Of a stretch of DNA of 64,000 nucleotides, positions 56,101 through 64,000 are shown piece by piece. Below the pieces are notes generated by a model, which saw only the letters and a program-made list of their open reading frames with translations, ran no database searches and was not told the origin of the DNA. Position 1 is the first letter of the stretch. Each line of letters opens with the position of its first letter. The stretch is taken from contig NC_087393.1 in assembly GCF_963675165.1 (NCBI RefSeq), forward strand, positions 3,105,502-3,169,501. Reading direction: 5' to 3'. The DNA comes from Halichondria panicea (taxonomy: Eukaryota; Porifera; Demospongiae; Suberitida; Halichondriidae). A program made the position numbers and the translations under genes.

Positions 56101-57660
56101 GTCAAACTGCCCACTCCCCATGTCTCCGATGAGCAATAAGTGATCTCCGTCACAGTTCACATCTTCGAGGGCTACAAAACGAGCATTTGTTTTTAAGTAT
56201 GACTGCACCGCTCACTTTCGTCCCGCTCATAGAAACTGTACGTGAACAAACTCACCCATACAGCTTGAAAAGGTGTAGATAGATGCAACAGGGTCATAGT
56301 GAGCATCTAACCAGGACCCAGTCCTACATTGAATTCGACAAAATAAATGTACTCAAATGTACCTTCACCACTGTAAAAAGGTGCCATTCAAATATTATAA
56401 CTGGACTTAAATAGGCTCTAACACATTAAGCCTCTAAGCTTCAACTTGAATGTGGCTGCCACTCAAATTGAAGCGCCGGCCCGCATAATTTGTATAATTA
56501 ATAGTATGGCAATATGGGATTCATAGCACGAGTAACAAGCAATGGCAAGGATACTAATTGCACGAGGCGTAGCTGAGTGCTATTAACCTTGCCAGTGCTT
56601 GTTATAATTAATCCCTTATTGCAGTAGCCATACTATTGATTGTTAATCGTTTGTGATGTAGCTGCAGTTTCAGTAACCGCGGCCGTTATTTGAACGTGCG
56701 GTTGTCAAGGCAGTAATTACTGATAAGCGATTAGTCACTGTACGAATCACAGTGAATAATAGGACAACATGCGATTAGTTCTGTTATAATTTATGTTCAC
56801 CAAATAAAAAGGTTTTTGTGGTGCCTTCATAATACGGTAGGCAACTAAAAAAATATCTTTAGCCCTTTCTATACACGAGCATTTAATTTAGCTGCATCAG
56901 GTTCGACAAATATATTTCTTCTTCTAGCTCAGTAGGTGTTCTAGATCTTGTCACATAGAACTAGTACGTATCTACCTAGCCTTCGTCCCAACAACCACTT
57001 TTGCTCCTAATTAAATATAGGTTTGTGTATACAAGGCTAGTATTTATCATACTTCTTCGAAATAACTTCTAATTATGCACCAATGGGATCATGTATTGAA
57101 AGTGCAGTAATGTACAGTACTCTCACAAACATTTTAAAAATTTCAGTATACACTAATGATGTGATTACAGCAGCAGTACATGTTTGGGCTCCTAAAGTGG
57201 CGTATCTTTTAGAGCCCAACATGCAGTAATTGTACGTTTAGTCCCACCTGGCACTTAAATTATGGTTGCATTTATGTACTACAGGTAGCAATCTCATAGG
57301 TATGTACGCAGGTCAATCAACAGTTCAATTTTTGGTCCTTGTAGTTTACAGCTGCATCTAGTGCAGCTATGAACCATGCAGTGCATGCACATAACAATAA
57401 TATTATTATAGGCCAAAAAGTAAAAGGAGAGTGCCTCGGCATCACAAACAAACATGCATTTTGGAGCAATGGTTGGCGCTTCTTAGGACGTCAACAATTG
57501 CATTCAGTCTGCGCTGGCGCGGCGTTAACGCGCGTTGTAACGTAATGTCAACTACAGTAAGATACGGCGTAGGGGGAACTCTATTCTGGTGCTGAAACTC
57601 TTACCCATCCAAGGGGTCCTCTTTGTTTAGAGAGATATCTGCAGCACCCTCTTGAGTCAT
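50127..57660 (-). CDS. BBS1: BBS1, BBSome subunit (594 aa)
   Basis: BBS1 is the BBSome subunit that contacts ARL6/BBS3 and cargo, moving membrane proteins in and out of cilia. Twelve exons sum to 1785 nt in frame: 57605-57660, 56256-56323, 56079-56171, 55779-55993, 55595-55683, 55329-55533, 53875-54102, 53611-53769, 51096-51324, 50902-51035, 50422-50556, 50127-50300. Landmarks are SWLDAHYDPVASIYTFSSC, the propeller segment YIYKNFRPYFKFNLPSLEL, KRQSTITCLSTLKK, EDDAVSCLVAGTENKG, GGSLIIKILKRTA, KLNVPKKTKVFVDQTVRERE and the C-terminal appendage. The length matches human BBS1 (593) almost exactly. The residue corresponding to the common human disease Met lies in the FVTFRC...SLY part only approximately, so I do not assign it. 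A perfect X-box lies upstream. Confidence 0.97.
50639..50892. mobile_element. TA-flanked MITE beside a BBS1 splice donor
   Basis: Ends CAGTAGAACCTTGG and inverted CAATAGAACCTCG lie between TA dinucleotides. On the gene's strand it begins only 9 nt after the exon 10 donor, so that intron consists mostly of this element plus ~80 bp. Confidence 0.75.
51325..53610. repeat. BBS1 intron 8 with several nested repeats
   Basis: This 2.3-kb intron holds a partial AGGTGTCATACAG element (51518-51600), a reversed family A copy (51783-52090), a full TA-MITE with ends CCGTATAGCGCGAAATTTTC (52435-52668, TA-flanked) and the 3' end of another family A copy (53391-53481, ending AGCACCCGCGGTGCTTTCAT). No gene was found. 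Confidence 0.7.
54170..54370. mobile_element. TA-MITE in BBS1 intron
   Basis: It is related to 22876-23080: shared GTGTATTTCGAGGCTATAAA, CCGCGAAAACCTTTCTAAAG and CGAAATATACC. The left end is decayed; TA flanks both sides. It is in the intron between BBS1 exons 6 and 7 (54103-55328), which also contains an inverted pair around AATAGGTCTGG (54867-55015). Confidence 0.65.
56495..56790. repeat. AATAGTATGG-family element in BBS1 intron 1
   Basis: It shares GCACGAGTAACAAGCAATGG, GAGTGCTATTAACCTTGCCA and ATAATAGGACAACATGCGAT with 10423-10750. Parts are in rearranged order (AGTAGCCATACTATTGATTG is internal), suggesting a palindromic or composite element. The rest of the 1.3-kb intron (56324-57604) has a CCTAAAGTGG hairpin at 57187-57218 and a short GC-rich patch near 57510. 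Confidence 0.65.
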
Positions 57661-58078
57661 GGCTTCTTTAGGCCAGAAATTTGAAAGGGGTGACACCTTG
57701 GCCTACGCCTACATTTATTTGGAGGCGTGATAAGTTCTGATAGAGTGCAAAGTTCTTTGCTCACGTTACCATGGATACCGAACAATGGTAAACAGTTATG
57801 GAAATTAATCGCTTACTTTGATTTAGCCTCCTTCACAAGGCCTTCTCTTCAGTGCGGAGGCTAGCTTTGATTCTGCAGTATGATCAATCTAAGAAAAATC
57901 CAACTGTCAATCAGCTGTGCCAGCTCAGTGCCAGCTCAGCAAAAAATAGTGCGCACGTGACATGTCCAACCAATTTGTAGTTTTTAACTAGACGATCAAT
58001 ACAATTGTGATGTCTGACACTTTATCTGGATATGATCGATCGCATGGATGATATGATAGATTTACTCGACTAAAGAAG
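57661..58078. promoter_or_regulatory. Divergent BBS1/ACTR8 promoter with X-box and E-box
   Basis: 418 bp lie between the two ATGs. At 57765-57778, read toward BBS1, GTATCCATGGTAAC matches the RFX X-box consensus GTHNYYATRRNAAC at every position, 105 bp upstream of the BBS1 start. A CACGTGAC E-box (57954-57961) lies nearer ACTR8. No TATA box is seen. Confidence 0.7.
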
Positions 58079-60681
58079 ATGCCTAGACAGAAATCAGAGA
58101 AAAGGACTCACTCTGAGGCTTTTGGAACTAGTGACTCTCAGCCACAACAGCTTTATGATGTGAGGAAAATGCAGCTGTTACATGCAATAACTAAACTCAT
58201 GACTAATCTTCACCAGGATGACCTCCCAGCCAGTGATGCCCAGCCCACCATAGTGCTGCAGATTGGTTCCTCTACTCTGACACTTGGCTTTGCGACTGAC
58301 CCCACTCCCCAGTCTATCCCTCACATTATTGCATATAAGGGGTATGGTCTGACTACGAAACCCTCAAATAAGAGTAGGGAAGGTATCAGAGACGAGACAC
58401 TGGTGTTGGATTTCCCATGGATAATCACTGTGAGTACCATCAGGGTCGGAGTTGCATTTGTGTGATACAATACCAAATCTTTAACCTACCTTAGCCTGCC
58501 CTTGAGGATGCGAGAGATTCTTCTCTGTCCAAGATACAAGAGAGCCTCGAGTTGTTGAGAGCTGGAGCAGGTATACACGACACAGAGGTGAATGTGAGGG
58601 AGTACCTTGCACACAACTCACGGGTACAGCCAGAGGCCAGAGAGAGTGAGGAACTCTCGATGACTGATATCTCTGCTCAACCTCGCTGTCTCATTGGAAA
58701 TGAGGTTCGCCACAGCAGAAATAAATGGCAATTGATTGAAATATTTTGTGCCGAGCAACATTTAGTGCTCAATATTCGAAACAAACTGCTCCTCTCCCAT
58801 GCTTTTCTATCGTTTTCCAGGTACTGTATTTGCCTCCTGGCTCTGGGTACACAGTATACAGACCATTGCGATACGGACAGTTGAACTGCACCAACCATGA
58901 CTCTCTGCCTCAATGGGCAGCACCCCTTTCACGCAGTGCCCTACTGAGCATGCTTGAAGACCTATGGACCAAGGCTTTTGAGGAGTACCTGCAGATTGAC
59001 AAGAGAGACTTTAAGGTTTGTTAGTGCTTATAAAAAAAATGGCCACATTATGGGTGGGGCCGGGGGGGTTTACGAAGTGCTGCTCAGTAGTTTTGTAATA
59101 CATCAATTTTGTATCTATACATAAGTATAACTGTTTGCAGTAGACTGCGATTGCCAATTAGCATTTATTTTATTATATATATACCACAGAATCACCGTAT
59201 CGTGTTACTTGTATCAGATGTGATTAACAGAGCTCTGTTCAAAGAATTCATGAATATCCTGCTAGTAAAAATGGAGTTTGCTGCTGCCTTTTTGCATCAG
59301 GTAGTAAATCTACATGCATGCATGTAGTTGTTGTTTCTCATCTGTTGGCTGTAGCAATTATCGTGTTTATTGAAATAATCATGCGTAATGTGTCTGTCGT
59401 CTAGGAGTCTGTGTGTGCTGCATATTGTGCTGGTATGGCTTCTTGTTGTGTGGTCAATGTTGGTGATGAGGTTACTCATATTTCTTGTATTGAGGAGGGA
59501 ATGTCCAATCCTAACACCAGGTAACGCACATTAAATAATTAATGTAATAGAGCAATTGCTATGGCTACACTTACAGGCTAATTCTTCATTATGGTGGCAG
59601 TGATATCACTCGACTTTTCTTCTCCCTTCTTCAAAAGGTTAAATTACCTATATCACTCTCAAATACAATTAGCTTTGTACTTATTGTCTCCTCACAGACT
59701 AAGTTCCCTTATTCGAAATGTACCTCTGAGAGTCGTTTGGACGGTGTTTTGATTCAACAATTGAAAGAGACAGTATGCCACCTTGATGCAACTATCTGGG
59801 GTGTGAGGAACTATCAGTTCTCTGTCATGAGTCCCCTTCCCGGTCGCCTCTTAGATTACGAGATAAAACTATCTGATGAAGGTATAATTGCAGCAATGGG
59901 TATGTTCTTCCCGGCTGCATTCTGTCTGCCAGACTACACTTTTCTAATGAGAGGTCAGCAGCCACAGGCACCAGAGAGAGAGGATTTGTTGGAAGAGTGT
60001 CTAGACATTCCCCTGGCCCAGAGGCCCGTGGAGCAGAGTGAAAACTTGACTAGTGAGGAGCAGCTTGCAGGGATGTTTGTTGGTCATCCCTTGAGGCCAG
60101 GGGAGGTGGGGTTACCAGAGGTGACACGGCGCATAAGACGTGTAAACAAAGGGAGAGTGCTGCCTTTGGATCAGGCTGTACATCTTAGTATCAGCTGTAC
60201 AAGTGAGTAACTAAACGAATGCACTGTTCCATGAATCAGATGTTGTTCTATATATATTAGACTTCACATTGCAACTCTCAGGTTCTCTCGAGTTGAAGGG
60301 CAAGCTCTATTCTAGTATTCTGCTTGTGGGGGGAGGTCTCTCCTTTCCTGGCTCCTCGAAGATGCTGCAATCTCAATTGGAGCGAAACTCACCGCCAGCC
60401 GACAGTATTGATGTCTACTCTAATGTTAGGGTGAGGCCAAAAAATACATGTACATGTAGCTGATCAAGTGGTCAAAGTGATGCGTAATGAGAAAGTGTTT
60501 AGGCTGAGAGGCATTTAATTCTTTTTATAATATATAGGAGCTGGATTCTTCTCATATTGCGTGGAAAGGAGGGGCTGTGCTGAGTTGTTTAGACACTTGT
60601 CATGAGCTGTGGATAGACAAACAGGAGTGGGATTTTAGTGGTGTTCGGCTGCTGAGAGAGAGAGCACCATTCCTCTGGTAG
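58079..60681 (+). CDS. ACTR8: ACTR8 / ARP8, INO80 chromatin-remodelling subunit (613 aa)
   Basis: ARP8 is a nuclear actin-related protein in the INO80 complex, forming the ARP8-ARP4-actin module that senses linker DNA. Nine exons sum to 1842 nt in frame: 58079-58429, 58495-58704, 58821-59015, 59190-59300, 59405-59520, 59577-59637, 59698-60202, 60282-60430, 60538-60681. Key stretches are the phosphate-loop-like IVLQIGSSTLTLGFATD, QESVCAAYCAGMASCCVVNV, LILHYGGSDITRLFFSLLQK, CHLDATIWG, YSSILLVGGGLSFPGSSKML, IAWKGGAVLSCLDTCHELWI and the C-terminus LLRERAPFLW. The human protein is 624 residues; the insert after residue ~400 is somewhat shorter here. The start is the first ATG after the promoter and gives a basic N-terminus (MPRQKSEKR). 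Identity is secure. Confidence 0.97.
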
Positions 60682-61009
60682 ACACTTCATTTGTACTACG
60701 TGTAGTTTTGTGTGTAGTGATACCTCCTCCAATTGTATGACATTATATATACATACCGAAATAAATGCACAAGCCACATTCACTCATCCTTATTTTGTGG
60801 TTTTGGTCTAAAAAATTAATAATGATTACCAGCTGTAGACTATATAACATTTCTTGGGAACATGAGGGTGCAATAAAATATGGACTTGGCGTTCTATATA
60901 ATTTAGTGAACCCCTTCTGAAGCCCGGTTATTATGACAGTATTACAAAAAAACACATAATTTACATGTAAGTGACACACAAACGGAGCACATTAGCCCAT
61001 AATAATTTC

Positions 61010-63414
61010 TTAGTCTAAGAAAAAAATGTTGGTGAATTCTTTCTGACACAGTTTTCTTACTTCCTCTGTAAAAATAATAGTGTGTGTTTGTGTGCAGTGA
61101 GTGTTAGTTCGGCAATTACAAGTCTACATACATTCGGTAAAACCCCTCCTCTGAAGGTAAACAGCGATATGAAGGCCAGGCACCTAATAGTTAGTCTACA
61201 AAACCTCAATAAAGGTGACCTGTGTATAAACGCTAAAACTTAATTTGTATGTTCCCAAAAGTGTAACATGGTTCCACATATTTTCATTACATGAGTAATT
61301 AGGGTTTCAATTGTATGTGCATGGCGTCCCTATACATGAATTGTACGTGGTACAAAAACCAGAGTAAGTCACTGAAATTCGCCAGGCATCAATACTTGTC
61401 AGCTGCATAATTATACAAAATGAGAAAGGTTCTACACACCAACAGGTGGATGGTTAGTAGATGGCCTTCCATGTGCATGATCATTCGAAGAAAAAAAACT
61501 GCCAATAGTTTGATTTTTGGTACAGCGTATTATATCTCTAGAAGTACACAGCTAGAGCTAATTAGCAGACACATACCTAGATAGAGTACAGTATATGGCG
61601 GACCAATCGCTTGCAAAGCTGAGCTAGAGTCGTTTGTGCATGACTATTGTAAAGTGCCTAGTCAGCAATGAGCCCATGCACCCACCCTAGCAAGGCTGAG
61701 CCACCTGTTGCTGTTGGATCAATCTCATTTTGTTTGTGCATTGTATGCACTTTTAGCCGACGAGTAATGCTGCCACCCACCATTGATCTCAGCAAAGTTG
61801 GCACTCTTCTGATTGAGGACCACAAAAAACCTCCGATGACCCGACTTCCTGGTGACCACCCATGAGTCCCCTAGTGTACGCATGATTGTTTCCCCCTCCT
61901 CTATACTGTCATACTCTGAGTTTATCTGAGTAAAAACGAAACACATAAGCAAGAGTGAAAGGTACTTACATACTCTATGAATATCAAAACTAAAAAACAT
62001 TTGCAATGTGAACGTTGCTAGGATTGCCAGGAAAAGAAAAGCGTGAAAAAGCGAAGAAACAAGAAATTCGGCGAGTGCATAACTCCAATCCGTTACAACT
62101 TCATTCACATGTACTGTTTCAATTTTTTATTCGTTTTGTGCTTTTCCTGGCCAATCCTTCAGTAATTTTTATCATAATAATTATAGTGAATTTTTTGCAA
62201 CGAATATGAATGTCTTAGGCACACTACATACATTCATAGCACCCACTTATACATGTAGCAGTGCTTTCCATGAAACCAAGTTTTACAATTTACACTTACA
62301 TCAGCTAGCAGCTTCATAGCTTCTGACAAAATGTTCACATAGGTTGAACGTCGTGAAAGTAAAGGGGACTTTACTGCGAGGTTCATCTCATTAAAGTAGA
62401 TGAATCGATACTGGGGGTCCAGGCTGCATGTAAACACATGGAAATTATGTCGGTAACAATGATAAAAATTTGAAGTGTGGACACATTACTGCATGATCAC
62501 TATAATTTGTACTCTTGGCAATTACATAGTCATACATGTGTTACGTACATGTAAAATGTCATTTACATTAGGACTGAATGGTAGCCTAAGAAAAGTACCA
62601 AATGTGTTGATGCCGCCTCATTGCAATGGCTATACTGTAATTCAGTATTCTTCATGGGCATGGGGGACTAATAGCTATCATGCGCTTTTTGCTAGCGTAT
62701 ATACATCTACTTACATGTACATGTACTTCTAACAGAAAAATGCCCTTTCATACAGTACATGTAACAGACATAGTTGAGGAATGCGTTTGGTCATTATAGG
62801 GTTGTTTTGAATTATGGGATCTACATGGGTACTTAATTTTCAGGGGTGGCTACTAAAGAGGAATCTTACTGTTATTCTACTACCCAATTCGATTATTACC
62901 GTATAGAGGTGGGGTAAATTTTCGTGGGGCTTAATTTTCGCTGATTTCGTGGGTTAACTAGCAATTCTACACGAAAATTGTTCTCTAATTAGCTATAACG
63001 TGCAAAGATTAAAGGCATGGCTTCCAGTAAGCAGTCATTCCACTAACATTGTGCAACGAAGTGCTTTTAGAGGCCATTCCACGAAAATACATGTATAAGT
63101 GCATAGAAAATTTCACGCTATACGGAATTCGCGCTAACAGTATAATTAGGTTTATGAAGGCGCGAGCAGGCGCTTACATGTATATGGCCTAGCTAGCTGA
63201 GACTGACAACACAAACAGACAACTGACTACAATAATTATGCATTTATATTGCTCCTTCAGGACACCACTTGAGGCAAATTAACCTATATGTCTCACCCTT
63301 GAGGTTTAGATTTGTCTCTAAAGTCAGAAATCTCTCGGGAAATTTGTGCTAGCCTTGGTCCAAGGAAAGTGTTCAACCGCTTACAGAAGTCAGATGAGGG
63401 AGAAGCTTTCTCTC
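61010..63414 (-). CDS. CCZ1: CCZ1, Rab7 GEF subunit, C-terminal part (N-terminus outside or unresolved)
   Basis: CCZ1 forms with MON1 the guanine-nucleotide exchange factor that activates Rab7 on late endosomes and vacuoles. Four exons join in frame: 63297-63414, 62300-62423, 61781-61925, 61010-61065. They read SDFCKRLNTFLGPRLAQISR, then LDPQYRFIYFNEMNLAVKSP, NILSEAMKLLAD, INSEYDSIEEGETIMRTLGD, SWVVTRKSG...FFVVLNQKSANFAEIN and the terminus EEVRKLCQKEFTNIFFLD. This matches the C-terminal third of animal CCZ1, including the conserved FFLD ending. The upstream exon must end in phase 1; I could not identify it between 63415 and 64000. The gene converges on ACTR8 with 328 bp between stops. Confidence 0.93.
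62899..63125. mobile_element. TA-MITE in CCZ1 intron
   Basis: Ends CCGTATAGAGGTGGGGTAAA and inverted CCGTATAGCGTGAAATTTTC; TA precedes the left end. The interior shares AGAGGCCATTCCACGAAAAT and AGGCATGGCTTCC (inverse of GAAGCCACGCCTT) with 35603 and 52435. Confidence 0.7.
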
Positions 63415-64000
63415 CTGCGTATATTCAAAAAAGTAATGAGTTTCATGAAGTTAACTCACCAACCAACACTTACTTTGAACAAAGAAGCACATCAGAGCAT
63501 TTCCAGCCTGAAACAAACACATTACAGTTTAAAGTTTATTACATAATTAACTTACTGCATTGAAAGACTGTATATAACAGCTAGAACTTTATATCGACTG
63601 AATAATTAGGGATACTGCATGTAAATTAATTTCTATTCTGCAGTCTGCAGATTATAATTTGAGAAGTCACTGTTTGAGAGCAGCGCACACACCTACGAGT
63701 TGATTGATCAGGGCATAGTTTCAAATGAATCACGGTTTCAATTTTGAACACACCTATTAATCACTTTGCCGAGGATAGGCTCATGGTGTACAAGGCAAAG
63801 AGTACATTACGTAACCAGACAAGGAACATGTATACAGGAGACCAGACAAAGTACTGTACTGTATGGACAATTAATATACAGCAGTGGTCAAAGTTTACCT
63901 AAAAGGCTATACTATTTGAGAGAGGATCATTAATAATTAATTATGATTACGAGAGTGGCCACTACAATGACTACATTCGAGAATTATAGTATACTACACT
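63415..64000. other. End of window, probably CCZ1 intron
   Basis: No exon with matching phase or CCZ1-like translation was found. An 83-codon plus-strand frame at 63312-63563 is antisense to the CCZ1 exon and is not considered coding. Confidence 0.4.

Noticed and set aside
1-64000. tRNA, rRNA or snRNA genes
   Set aside because: No T-arm GTTCRANNC context with matching acceptor stem and no rRNA-like conserved blocks were seen by eye; a tRNAscan/Infernal run would be decisive.

Overview
The window is animal nuclear DNA. Its genes are split into many short exons, mostly with GT-AG introns of 50-1500 bp, and the sequence is AT-rich and crowded with small inverted-repeat transposons (MITEs). The gene set (PSME4, ERI3, DMC1, LAMTOR3, NOL12, BBS1, ACTR8, CCZ1) is that of a flagellated metazoan with meiosis. 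The compact introns, the MITE load and the type of transposon-encoded proteins suggest an early-branching marine invertebrate, most likely a demosponge; this last step is inference. I found no rRNA, tRNA or CRISPR array. Gene models were built by hand from splice signals and reading-frame continuity, and nearly all exon junctions join in frame.

Layout, left to right. 1-7987 (+): the 3' half of PSME4 (PA200 proteasome activator, 25 exons). 8241-9246 (-): a small coiled-coil protein. 9420-16723 (-): an 11-exon gene for a 567-residue protein with two LIM domains, an RGS domain and a PX domain, an architecture I do not recognise. 18659-19279 (+): a single-exon ERI3-type exonuclease. 19280-25369: about 6 kb of gene-free MITE 'archive'. 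25370-28448 (+): DMC1. 29174-33034 (-): LAMTOR3, which shares a 186-bp divergent promoter with NOL12 (33221-38841, +). 39544-42343 (-): an unrecognised membrane protein with a C-terminal SH3 domain. 42470-43185: a decayed retroelement fragment. 43842-46574: a 2.7-kb DNA transposon with perfect 9-bp target duplications and a broken CXC-domain coding region. 46594-49469 (+): an unrecognised small gene. 50127-57660 (-): BBS1, with a perfect RFX X-box about 105 bp upstream of its start, divergent from ACTR8 (58079-60681, +). 61010-63414 and beyond (-): the C-terminal part of CCZ1.

The genes do not form an operon or one pathway. They are housekeeping or cell-biology genes (proteasome, Ragulator/mTORC1, Rab7 GEF, INO80, nucleolus, cilium, meiosis) in convergent and divergent pairs. 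The two most unusual things are the LIM-LIM-RGS-PX protein and a family of four transposons that share CAGAGGAGG-type ends and duplicate 9 bp on insertion. A further dispersed repeat carries perfect NRF-1-type palindromes.
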